The notes: generated by a model from the letters alone, not told the origin. Numbered from the stretch's first letter, positions 1 through 6,119 are shown. The stretch: DNA of 12,415 nt from Candidatus Tectimicrobiota bacterium (GCA_016190025.1 JACPRG010000085.1:1-12415), one strand, 5' to 3'. Numbers and translations: made by a program.

Positions 1-678
1 GAAGATCCGCCGCGCCCGCTCGTGAAGCGGCCCGAAGCGCTCCCGGCAACCTTCGTACAGAGGCGGCTCCTCGGGGGAGGAACCCGGGGCGTCCACGTCG
101 TCCGGATAGTCGAGGCACCACTGGCGGAGCATCGGTTCGGTCACTTCCACGTGGAACTGGAGGCCGTAGACGCCCTCGCCGAGGCGGTACGCCTGGTGGG
201 GGTAGGCGTCCGATCCCGCCAGAAGGACCGCCCCTTCGGGCAGGTCAAAGGTGTCCCCGTGCCAGTGCAAGACGGTGAACTCCTCCTCCATCCCGGCGAA
301 GACAGGGTCGTCCTGGGCCTCGGGCGTGAGGCGGACCTTTTTCCAGCCGATCTCCTTCGCGTGGCCCTCCCTCACCCGGGCGCCGCCGGCCTTGGCCAAA
401 AGCTGGGACCCGAGGCAGACGCCCAGGATGGGGACCCTCTCCTGGAGGCAGTTGCGGATCAGGATGTCCTCATCCAGAAGGAACGGGTAGGCCGTGTGCT
501 CGTAGACGTTCATGGGCCCGCCCATGAGCACCAGGCAGTCGATCCCGTGGTGGGCATTGGGGACCGGCTCGCCCAGGTACGGCCGGACGTATTGGTAGCC
601 GACGCGGCGCTCCTCCAGGATCTCCTCCAGGAAGCCCATGGGTTCGCACTCCACGTGCTGGATGGCCAGGACGGTCAT
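1..678 (-). CDS. Class I glutamine amidotransferase (GMP synthase-like), 3' end beyond window
   Basis: Partial gene: 226 codons are visible and the C-terminus lies beyond the left edge. The fold is a type 1 glutamine amidotransferase, which releases ammonia from glutamine, or a GATase-like hydrolase acting on a gamma-glutamyl substrate. The nucleophile elbow is GVCLGSQ with Cys88; the other triad residues are His176 and Glu178 in FHVEVTE. An oxyanion-type MGGPMNVYE stretch lies near residues 52-60. There is no synthetase domain in the visible part, so it resembles the stand-alone cytoplasmic GATases often annotated as GMP synthase-like. The ATG at 678 is preceded by AAAGGAG with good spacing. 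A sigma70-like promoter lies about 90 bases upstream (769-797). It is divergent from the deiodinase-like gene. The acceptor is unknown. Confidence 0.9.
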   Translation of the reverse strand, partial: MTVLAIQHVECEPMGFLEEILEERRVGYQYVRPYLGEPVPNAHHGIDCLVLMGGPMNVYEHTAYPFLLDEDILIRNCLQERVPILGVCLGSQLLAKAGGARVREGHAKEIGWKKVRLTPEAQDDPVFAGMEEEFTVLHWHGDTFDLPEGAVLLAGSDAYPHQAYRLGEGVYGLQFHVEVTEPMLRQWCLDYPDDVDAPGSSPEEPPLYEGCRERFGPLHERARRIF

Positions 679-768
679 CGCCGCTCCTTTGCGAAATCCT
701 TTCGCCTCTGTCCGAGTCCGGGGAGGTGCCGGGGAGGCGGTCCCCTCCGGGAATCGGAAACGGCCCGG

Positions 769-797
769 ATGTTAGCAGAAAGGGGATCCCCCTTCAA
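769..797 (-). promoter_or_regulatory. Candidate promoter for the amidotransferase gene
   Basis: On the minus strand TTGAAG (797-792) and TAACAT (774-769) are separated by exactly 17 bases, each matching the sigma70 consensus at four of six positions. The spacer contains the palindrome GGGGATCCCC (782-791). Transcription would start near 762, about 85 bases ahead of the ATG at 678. Seen by eye only. Confidence 0.45.
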
Positions 798-862
798 CCC
801 GCCCGCCTGTGAACCGCCGTGGGGCGCTGGTCATCCCTCCGTGAGAGGGGTCGGAGGTGCCC

Positions 863-885
863 GGGAATATTTTCCCTCTTTTTTT
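863..885 (+). terminator. Hairpin plus T-run, terminator or attenuator shape
   Basis: GGGAA (863-867) pairs with TTCCC (872-876) around a TATT loop and is followed by TC and seven T residues (879-885). This is the shape of an intrinsic terminator on the plus strand, though the stem has only five base pairs. No plus-strand gene ends upstream in the window. It would therefore act on readthrough or antisense RNA, or as a leader attenuator if the deiodinase-like gene has a promoter further upstream. Confidence 0.4.
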
Positions 886-886
886 G

Positions 887-915
887 TTTACAGATCGATG
901 AAGCGGGGGGAAGAT
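887..915 (+). promoter_or_regulatory. Weak promoter candidate for the deiodinase-like gene
   Basis: TTTACA (887-892, five of six to the -35 consensus) is followed after 17 bases by GAAGAT (910-915, three of six to the -10 consensus). It lies just after the T-run of the hairpin at 863-885 and would give a leader of roughly 95 bases. The -10 match is poor. Confidence 0.25.
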
Positions 916-1014
916 ATTGTCGTCTCGCGCATCGGAGTCTTTTGTTCCGCGGCCGACGCGGCGCATTGAAAGCCGTGAGGCGTTCCGGCCGAGGTATTCA
1001 GGGGAGGCTAGAGC

Positions 1015-1659
1015 ATGAAGCCCAGAGGCGAATTCGGAAGAAACCCGCCGAGTCCATGGTATTCCTTTCTTCACCTGAATTGGTGGAAGCTCATCAAGAT
1101 CAAGTTGAACAAGCAGATCGGGGCTATTTACCAGAACTTCTCGAACGTGGCGACCCTGGGATCGAAGATCCCCGCGGTTGCGCTGGAGACCACCGACGGC
1201 CGCCGCGTCAACACCGCCGACTTCATCGGCCGCAAGATCCAGGTCATCGAGTTCGGCGCCATCACGTGACCGCCCTACCGCCGGCAGGTGCCGCGCATGG
1301 AACGGCTGGCCAAGAAGTACGCCGCCGACGTGGCAGTCCTCAACATCTACGTCCGCGAGCCCCATCCCCAGGAAGGGGTCTTCGGGAAATATCTCCCCCA
1401 CAGCTCCTATGAGCAGAAGATGTCCTACGCCCGGGAGCTGGTCCGGGAGAAGGACATCCGGGAGGCCACGGTCCTGGTGGACGGGATCGACCAGAAGACC
1501 CACGAGACCTTCGGCCGGCTGCCCAACATGGTGTACGTCGCGGACCGGGAAGGAAACATCGTGTACAAGGCCTCCTGGACGAAGTCGGAGGTGATCGAGG
1601 GGGTTATCCGGGAGATCCTGGCGGAGGAGCGAGGGAAGAAAGAGACCGCGGTCGCCTGA
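1015..1659 (+). CDS. Deiodinase-family selenoprotein (thioredoxin fold), Sec85 at in-frame TGA
   Basis: The frame opens at ATG 1015 behind GGGGAGG (1001-1007), meets TGA at 1267-1269, and continues in the same frame to TGA 1657-1659. With the internal TGA read as selenocysteine the product is 214 aa. The active site reads EFGAIT-U-PPYRRQ, matching the (S/A)TUPPF motif of iodothyronine deiodinases. Similarity continues after it: YVREPHPQEG (112-121) against the family's Y-(I/V)-x-EAHP segment, LPHSSYEQ (127-134) against the conserved His region, and VYVADREGNIVYK (173-185) against the late beta hairpin. Residues 1-60 are an uncommon N-terminus rich in Trp and Lys with no clear membrane helix. 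A SECIS-like hairpin follows the TGA. Bacteria have no thyroid hormone, so the likely role is a Sec-dependent reductase or peroxidase, or reductive dehalogenation; the substrate is unknown. A nonsense-mutated pseudogene is the alternative, disfavoured by the conserved UPP context and intact downstream half. Confidence 0.9.
1279..1295 (+). promoter_or_regulatory. Bacterial SECIS-like hairpin after UGA 1267-1269
   Basis: CGGC (1282-1285) pairs with GCCG (1290-1293) around the loop AGGU (1286-1289). Two further pairs (1279-1280 with 1294-1295) extend the stem across a bulged C at 1281. The loop begins 17 bases after the UGA and has G at its second position, fitting the known bacterial SECIS pattern read by SelB. 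The loop and spacing resemble the E. coli fdhF element, whose loop carries GGU at nearly the same distance. The stem is short and was not folded computationally. Confidence 0.7.
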
Positions 1660-1696
1660 GGGCGTTCGGCCGAGGCTGCGGGTTTGTGCAAGGGAG

Positions 1697-1718
1697 GGGC
1701 CGCCCCTGGGGGCGGCCC
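1697..1718. terminator. Hairpin between convergent selenoprotein genes
   Basis: A perfect nine-pair stem, GGGCCGCCC (1697-1705) with GGGCGGCCC (1710-1718), closes on a CTGG loop. It sits between the ends of two convergent genes (1659 and 1753), where a shared bidirectional terminator is expected. There is no T-run on either side, so classical intrinsic termination is not certain. Confidence 0.45.
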
Positions 1719-1752
1719 TCGGCGCGAGCGAAGGCTTTCGGGCCGCCGGCTT

Positions 1753-2082
1753 TCATCCCCGCCGGGGGGGGAGAGCGGGCCGCTTTTTTAACCTGGACAG
1801 AAACCGCCGGAGCCGGGGAAGGGTCACGACCGAGGCGACAGCGGCGCGGACGTCCTCCATTCTAAGCTGTGTCCCCGGCTTCAGGCGCACCTCGGCCCGG
1901 TCGGAGCCCAGGTCCACGTCGGCCGACTCGACCTCCGCCAGGCCCTCCAGGGCCCGCTTGACCCGCCGGGCTCAAAGGCCGCAGAGCATCCCCTCGACCC
2001 GGAGGGTGGCCGCGTCCCGCGTCGCTTCGGAAACGGGCTGGGCCGCCGGCTCGACGAAAAGGTTGCGAATCTTCAGCCGCAA
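1753..2082 (-). CDS. Heavy-metal-associated (HMA) domain selenoprotein with CxxU site
   Basis: The frame reads through TGA 1974-1972 to a second TGA at 1755-1753; with Sec at the first it encodes 109 aa. The metal site is TLRVEGMLCGLU (26-37), the usual GMxCxxC loop of MerP/CopZ/Atx1-type domains with Sec37 in place of the second cysteine. After it come the expected helix (ARRVKRALEGLAEVESADVD), a beta strand (RAEVRLKPG) and a second helix (MEDVRAAVAS) of the beta-alpha-beta-beta-alpha-beta fold, then a basic tail. I place the start at TTG 2082 because AGGGAGG lies five bases upstream; GTG 2097 or 2103 is possible. The protein probably binds Cu(I), Hg(II) or a similar soft metal in the cytoplasm, or does thiol/selenol redox chemistry. 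A SECIS-like hairpin lies at 1941-1954. A broken HMA gene is the alternative, less likely because the frame is intact on both sides. Confidence 0.85.
1941..1954 (-). promoter_or_regulatory. Bacterial SECIS-like hairpin after UGA 1974-1972
   Basis: On the minus strand GGCCC (1954-1950) pairs perfectly with GGGCC (1945-1941) around the loop UGGA. Twenty-two bases separate the UGA from the loop, and G is the second loop base, both within the bacterial SECIS pattern. In DNA this GC-rich a five-pair stem can arise by chance, so the evidence rests on position and on agreement with the other two genes. Confidence 0.6.
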
Positions 2083-2230
2083 AAGCGCCTCCCTCACCTT
2101 CACCGTCCGGTGTTCGTTCCCGTTTAACTTAGCCGTGCGGGCCGGGGGCCGCCATCCTTTCCGGCGTTGAGGAAGGCTGGGGTGGGCGGGGCCGCCGGCG
2201 CTCTTCCCGTGAAGGGCGCGCAGGCTCGGG

Positions 2231-2259
2231 TTGAGGCCGAGAGGAGGGCCGTGTATTCT
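2231..2259 (+). promoter_or_regulatory. Candidate promoter for the CDGSH gene
   Basis: TTGAGG (2231-2236) and TATTCT (2254-2259) are exactly 17 bases apart, each matching the sigma70 consensus at four of six positions. The predicted leader is about 88 bases. A small perfect hairpin, GCTTG-GGGA-CAAGC (2321-2334), lies in that leader just ahead of the AAAGGAG ribosome binding site. Confidence 0.4.
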
Positions 2260-2353
2260 AGGCCGCTCCGGGAGGTCGAGGTTTCTGCTCTCCGTCTTGG
2301 GCGAAATCGCACAAATTTCCGCTTGGGGACAAGCTCGAAAGGAGTTCCTTTTC

Positions 2354-2593
2354 ATGGATCGACCCAACATCGCGCAAAGAGGGCCCTACGAGTACACCGC
2401 CGAGAAGGACGGGAAGGTCGCCTGGTGCGCCTGCGGACTCAGCAAGAGCCAGCCCTTTTGCGACGGGTCCCACAAGGTCACCCCCTTTCGGCCCGTGATC
2501 GCGGAGATCAAGGCGGGCGAGACGTACTGGTTCTGCGGCTGCAAGCAGACGGGGAGCAAACCGATGTGCGACGGCACGCACGCCACACTCTAG
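2354..2593 (+). CDS. Protein with two CDGSH iron-sulfur motifs
   Basis: This 79-aa protein has two CDGSH-type motifs: CACGLSKSQPFCDGSH at residues 25-40 and CGCKQTGSKPMCDGTH at about 62-77. Each supplies the three Cys and one His ligands (C-x-C-xn-C-D-G-x-H) that hold a redox-active 2Fe-2S cluster in the mitoNEET/CISD family. Two motifs in one short chain is the pseudo-dimeric form common in bacteria. The start at ATG 2354 follows AAAGGAG at normal spacing and leaves the usual short N-terminus; upstream in-frame starts are disfavoured. There is no signal peptide or membrane segment, so it should be cytoplasmic. It is divergent from the HMA selenoprotein and convergent with the persulfide dioxygenase-rhodanese gene. 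The role is probably electron or cluster transfer; the partner is unknown. Confidence 0.93.
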   Translation: MDRPNIAQRGPYEYTAEKDGKVAWCACGLSKSQPFCDGSHKVTPFRPVIAEIKAGETYWFCGCKQTGSKPMCDGTHATL

Positions 2594-2618
2594 CGGCGGG
2601 AAAGTGACTTCGCGGATC

Positions 2619-2651
2619 GGCGGCCTCTCTCGGAGGGCGCCCCCGGTTTTT
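2619..2651 (+). terminator. Probable intrinsic terminator of the CDGSH gene
   Basis: GGCG-G-CCTC (2619-2627) pairs with GAGG-G-CGCC (2633-2641), giving two four-pair helices separated by a G-G mismatch, followed within five bases by five T (2647-2651). It lies 26 bases after the CDGSH stop codon. The mismatch lowers confidence. Confidence 0.4.
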
Positions 2652-2731
2652 GGGTGAGGGGTTCGGCCGTCCCCCGGAGGTCCATTGAGAATCCGCGAGG
2701 CTTCGCGCCGAGAAAAAATTCGCCGGCCCGT

Positions 2732-4138
2732 TCAAAGCCCCCGGACGGCCTCGTACCCGGCGGCCCGCCACGCGTCCATGCCGCCCACGACGTTGAGAAC
2801 GCTCCGGTAGCCGTGGCGACGCAGGAGGCTTGCCCCCGTGCTGCTGCGGGTCCCGCGGGCGCAGACGACGGCCAGGGTCTCACCCCGGGAGAGCGGAAGC
2901 TCCAGGTCTTTTTTCCCCATGGACTTGTAGTTGATGTGGCACGCGCCTTGGATGTGGCCCGCGGCCCACTCGTTGTCCTCCCGGACATCGACCACGCGCC
3001 AGCCGTCCGATCCCTGTTTCGTGAGGCGCTCGTGGAGTTGGTGGACCGGGATTTGGGGAAGGGTGTCGTGCGGGAGGCCCGCCTTCATCCAGCCGGCCAT
3101 CCCCCCCGAGACGTACCCTCGCACGTTTTGGTCCAGGCCCAGGAAGGCCATCTTGTGCATCGCGAGGCGGATGTCCCCTTCGCTCTCGCCCAGGAGGAGA
3201 AAGGGGGTTTCCGGCGCGAAGACCCAGCCGACCCGCTGCTCGAATTCATCGCTGGAGACCGGGATGTGGACCGAGTTGGGGACGTGGCCCGCGCCGAAGG
3301 CGGCCGGCTCGCGCACGTCGAGGAGCCGCCACGTCGGGTTCTCAGCCAACAGCCGGGAAGCCCCGGCCGGGGCGAAGGGTTCGGCCGCCGGCTCGCTCAT
3401 CGTGAGGGGGAGGCGTCCCTGGTTGATGGCGACGATCTGCTGGATATTGGCCGGCCGCGCGGGCTGGCCTTCGGCCATGTAGCGGATAAAGGCGTCGCGG
3501 TCTTTCCTCTGGAAGGCGGCGTTGTAGCGCCTTTCGAAGCCGAGGGTCGTGGCAAACTTGCCACTGAGCGACCGCCCTCAGGTGGAGCCGCCCACGTGGC
3601 CCGGATAGACCTCAACGTGATCGGGCAGGTGGGCGATCCGGGGCAGGGCACTGTCGAAGAGCTCGGCGGCGCCCGTCTCCGCCGACTGGGCGAGGTCGGG
3701 GCGGGAGATGTCGCCGACGAGGACGAAATCGCCGGTGCAGAGCATCCAGGGCTCCCGGGCGCGGGACAGGTCCGAGAGGGCGACGATGATGTGCTCGAGG
3801 CGGTGGCCCGGTGTGTGGAGAATTTCCAGCTGGAGGGAGCCCATGCGGAACGCCTCGCCGTCCTGGACGCGTCTGGCGGGGTAGTGAAGGTCGGCTTTTT
3901 CGTGGAGAAGAAGCTCGGCGCCGGTTATTCGGGTGAGACGCCGGGCGCCGGAGACGTGGTCCGCGTGGGTGTGGGTGTCGATGACGTAGCGGATGGAGAC
4001 TCCGTGCTTTCGGGCGATGCGTGTGTACGGCTCGGGATCCCAGAGCGGGTCGATGACCGTGCACTCACCGCCCCCGGTACAGCCGCATACATAAGAAGCG
4101 CACCCGGTCTCAGTGCGGACGACCTGTTCGAAGAACAT
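2732..4138 (-). CDS. Persulfide dioxygenase-like MBL protein fused to two rhodanese domains, Sec187 at in-frame TGA
   Basis: The frame from ATG 4138 (GGGGGAG eight bases upstream) meets TGA at 3580-3578 and continues in frame to TGA 2734-2732, giving 468 aa with Sec187, the usual length of this fusion family. Residues 1-187 are a metallo-beta-lactamase fold: THTHADH (55-61), HTPGH (108-112), TGDFVLVGD (135-143) and YPGHVGGST-U (178-187). By analogy with ETHE1, His56, His112 and Asp137 should bind one iron. Related proteins commonly have GSxCGR where this one has GSTUGR. The first rhodanese domain (about 258-355) has no cysteine in its active loop (LLLGESEGD). The second (about 365-466) has the active loop CARGTRSS with Cys426. 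The family oxidises persulfide sulfur and transfers sulfane sulfur in the cytoplasm; how Sec changes this is unknown. A SECIS-like hairpin lies at 3549-3564. A nonsense mutation is the main alternative. Confidence 0.9.
3549..3564 (-). promoter_or_regulatory. Bacterial SECIS-like hairpin after UGA 3580-3578
   Basis: On the minus strand GTGGCA (3564-3559) pairs perfectly with TGCCAC (3554-3549) around the loop AGUU. Nineteen bases separate the UGA from the loop and G is the second loop base, which fits the bacterial SECIS pattern. With its six perfect pairs it is the clearest of the three SECIS candidates. Confidence 0.78.
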
Positions 4139-4482
4139 GTGGAACTCCCCCGAGAGAGACACACCGGCGGCCGATGGACGCAAAGCCGCCTCGCGGGTGC
4201 TTGGAGGCCGGCGCTCTCTGGAAAAGACGTTCTGGGCCCATCGACCGACTCCTTCGGCCCGCAGGATGCCTCTCTTCCTGCGGACACCTCAACTCTTCTA
4301 TCGTAACACGACTCTCCGGGCCGGGCGGTTCGATCCGGGCGCGAGGTCCGGGAGGGCGCCGGGGCCGGTTCTTTCTCAGCCCCGGTTTTGCTATCCTGTA
4401 GCGGTGGCTGCGCGCACTGCGAGGCGGCCGGGCGGAGACGGCCCGGGGGGTCCCGGTGCGCGAAAGGAGGGAGGATCGACCC
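4139..4482. other. Divergent intergenic region, structured, no gene recognised
   Basis: This 344-base stretch separates the minus-strand dioxygenase-rhodanese gene from the plus-strand cupin gene. I see no convincing coding sequence. It contains a perfect eight-pair inverted repeat with a nine-base loop (4259-4266 with 4276-4283), a GGCGGC/GCCGCC pair nearer the minus-strand start, a -10-like TATCCT (4392-4397) with no good -35 box, and both ribosome binding sites (GGGGGAG for the minus gene, AAGGAGGGAGG at 4464-4474 for the cupin). It may hold a structured leader of the minus-strand gene, but I cannot match it to a known riboswitch. Confidence 0.5.
4259..4283 (-). repeat. Eight-pair inverted repeat upstream of the selenoprotein fusion gene
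   Basis: CCGCAGGA (4259-4266) and TCCTGCGG (4276-4283) are exact inverted copies with a nine-base spacer. If transcribed with the minus-strand gene it would form a hairpin about 120 bases ahead of the start codon. It could also be an operator. No T-run follows on either strand. Confidence 0.45.
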
Positions 4483-4884
4483 GTGGAACCCACCATCAGG
4501 CGCTTGGACGATTTGGAATTCCACCCGCTGCCCGGCAACCCGGACGTCTACCACAAGCAGCTTCTGTCCCGGGAGGAATCGGCGTCGCTGGGCCTCAAGC
4601 TGTGGCGCGTCCTCTTTGAGAGGATCGATCCCGGCGCCGCCGTCCTGCCCCACCGTCACGACGTGACCGAGGTGATCCATTTCATCCGGGGGGAGGTTCA
4701 CGTGCTCCTGGGAGGGCGGCGGTCGGTGTGCCGGCCCGGTGATTCCTTGATTGTCCCGAGCGGCGTGGTCCACGGCGTGGCCAACAAGGGCTTGGAGCCT
4801 TCGACGCAGGTGAGTTTTTTCATCCCGGCGGCGGATCAAGGGGAGTTCGGCCGGACGGAACAGGTGTCCGGCGTCGAGATCTGA
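4483..4884 (+). CDS. Small cupin-domain protein
   Basis: This 133-aa protein is a single-domain cupin, a small beta-barrel that usually binds one metal. The first cupin motif reads [21 protein letters not shown], with two His and one Glu as likely metal ligands. The second reads [17 protein letters not shown], supplying the fourth ligand His. I use GTG 4483 as the start because AAGGAGGGAGG (4464-4474) lies just upstream; an in-frame GTG at 4456 would include that sequence and is less likely. There is no signal peptide, so it should be cytoplasmic. Enzyme and sensor cupins cannot be told apart at this level, and the substrate is unknown. The next gene, in the same direction, starts 73 bases after the stop, across a strong hairpin. 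Confidence 0.88.
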   Translation: MEPTIRRLDDLEFHPLPGNPDVYHKQLLSREESASLGLKLWRVLFERIDPGAAVLPHRHDVTEVIHFIRGEVHVLLGGRRSVCRPGDSLIVPSGVVHGVANKGLEPSTQVSFFIPAADQGEFGRTEQVSGVEI

Positions 4885-4894
4885 CCCCGCCCCC

Positions 4895-4915
4895 AGGCCG
4901 CCCCGGAGGCGGCCT
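4895..4915 (+). terminator. Eight-pair hairpin between cupin and ring-opening amidohydrolase genes
   Basis: AGGCCGCC (4895-4902) pairs perfectly with GGCGGCCT (4908-4915) around CCGGA, 10 bases after the cupin stop. A C/A-rich stretch follows in place of a T-run, so it may stabilise the mRNA or attenuate transcription and may not fully terminate. Confidence 0.4.
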
Positions 4916-4957
4916 CCCCACCCAAACCGGCCTTCCCATCCAGAGAGGATCGGAGAG

Positions 4958-6061
4958 ATGCGAGCGCAAGTCTTCCGGGTCCCCATGGCCTCCCCCGAGG
5001 ACGTGAGCGGCGTCGTCAGCCTGATGGACAGCGGCGAGTGCAGGGCGGAGGACATCATCTGCATCATGGGAAAAACCGAGGGCAACGGCTGCGTCAACGA
5101 CTTTGCCCGCGGGTTCAGCGTGTACGTGCTGACGGATGTCCTCGCCCAGCGGCTCGGGATCTCCCGCCGGGAGGCGACCGGCCGGATCGCCCTGATCATG
5201 TCGGGCGGGACCGAGGGCGTCATGAGCCCGCACTTCACGGTGTTCGCCCGCTCGATGGACGGGGAGGGGAACGGCAAGGACAAGCGCCTGGCCATCGCCT
5301 CCGGCCATACGCGGGAGTTTTTGCCGGAGGAGATCGGACGCATGGCGCAGGTGCGGGAGACGGCCGCCGAGGTCCGCCGCCTGATGAAAGCGGCCCGGAT
5401 CGAGACCCCGGAGGACCTCCATTTCGTCCAGGTCAAGACCCCGCTGCTGACCACGGCGCGCGTCGAGGAGGCCCGCGGGCGCGGCCGGACCGTGTGCACC
5501 CATGACACGTACAAATCCATGGCCTGCTCGCGCGCGGCGTCGGCCCTGGGCATTGCCCTCGCCACGGGCGAGGTGAGAGAAGAGCGGATCAGCGACGAGG
5601 GGATCTGCCAAGACTGGTCTCTTTCCTCGGGGGTGGCCTCCGCCTCCTCCGGCGTCGAGCTCATGTGCAACGAGATCATGGTGGCCGGCAACAGCGCGGC
5701 CTGGGGCGGAGACCTGGTCATCGGCCACGGCGTCATGCGGGACGCCATCGACGCGGACGCGGTGAGGGCCGCGCTGCGGAGCGCCGGCCTTTCCTTCGAG
5801 GCGCGCCTCACGCCCGAGCAGCGAGGCCGCGTGGTGAACGTCCTGGCCAAGTGTGAGGCGAGCCCGGACGGCCGCGTCCGGGGCCGCCGCCACACCATGC
5901 TGGACGACTCCGACATCCACAGCACCCGCCACGCGCGGTGCGTGGTCAACGCCGTCATCGCCTCGGTCGTGGGCGACCCGATGGTGTACGTCTCGGGCGG
6001 GGCGGAGCACCAGGGCCCGCCGGGCGGGGGGCCGGTGGCCGCCATCGTCCGCGCGGGTTGA
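4958..6061 (+). CDS. Cyanuric acid hydrolase/barbiturase family ring-opening amidohydrolase
   Basis: This 367-aa protein belongs to the AtzD/TrzD/barbiturase family, which opens the ring of cyanuric acid (to carboxybiuret) or barbituric acid (to ureidomalonate). The family has three structural repeats, each giving one Lys-Ser pair, and all three are visible: Lys39 (IMGKTEGNG) with Ser82 (IMSGGTEG); Lys160 (VQVKTPLL) with Ser231 or Ser230 (SASSGVE); Lys298 (VLAKCE) with Ser346 ([15 protein letters not shown]). Length and spacing match the family. The start is ATG 4958 behind GATCGGAGAG. There is no signal peptide; it acts in the cytoplasm. I cannot tell which ring compound is the substrate: many bacteria carry such genes without triazine degradation, and no atzE/atzF-type amidase or allophanate hydrolase gene is present nearby. 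The antiporter gene follows after 58 bases and may be cotranscribed. Confidence 0.93.
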   Translation: MRAQVFRVPMASPEDVSGVVSLMDSGECRAEDIICIMGKTEGNGCVNDFARGFSVYVLTDVLAQRLGISRREATGRIALIMSGGTEGVMSPHFTVFARSMDGEGNGKDKRLAIASGHTREFLPEEIGRMAQVRETAAEVRRLMKAARIETPEDLHFVQVKTPLLTTARVEEARGRGRTVCTHDTYKSMACSRAASALGIALATGEVREERISDEGICQDWSLSSGVASASSGVELMCNEIMVAGNSAAWGGDLVIGHGVMRDAIDADAVRAALRSAGLSFEARLTPEQRGRVVNVLAKCEASPDGRVRGRRHTMLDDSDIHSTRHARCVVNAVIASVVGDPMVYVSGGAEHQGPPGGGPVAAIVRAG

Positions 6062-6119
6062 AGAAGGAGCGGGGGCGAAAATCCGACCCGGCCACATCTC
6101 AAGGGAATGAACGGGGTTC

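Larger units (their letters stand above)
679..1014. other. Divergent intergenic region between amidotransferase and deiodinase-like gene
   Basis: This 336-base stretch holds no convincing gene. On the minus strand it contains the amidotransferase promoter (769-797) and its ribosome binding site. On the plus strand it contains a terminator-shaped hairpin with a run of seven T (863-885), a weak promoter candidate (887-915), and the GGGGAGG ribosome binding site (1001-1007) of the deiodinase-like gene. The open frames crossing it are shadows. Confidence 0.6.

Noticed and set aside
1267..1269. Frameshift, nonsense mutation or sequencing error as the cause of the broken deiodinase-like gene
   Set aside because: There is no frame change, and the TGA falls exactly at the family's Sec position in TUPP context. 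Two other genes nearby show the same pattern with SECIS-like hairpins.
2732..2734. Terminal TGA of the rhodanese fusion as a further Sec codon
   Set aside because: The protein already has full family length, the following codons match no domain, and I see no hairpin of the right shape and spacing.
2654..4306. 550-aa plus-strand open frame opposite the dioxygenase-rhodanese gene
   Set aside because: It is antisense to a frame with multiple family motifs and has no domain of its own.
4328..4340. GGTTCGATCC, resembling a tRNA T-loop
   Set aside because: The flanking bases do not form a T-stem, and no acceptor stem or anticodon arm can be built around it; it is not a selC candidate.
3925..6102. 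725-aa minus-strand open frame
   Set aside because: It lies antisense to well-supported cupin and ring-opening amidohydrolase genes, has low-complexity Arg/Ser/Pro-rich content and shows no domain; this is a GC-rich shadow frame.
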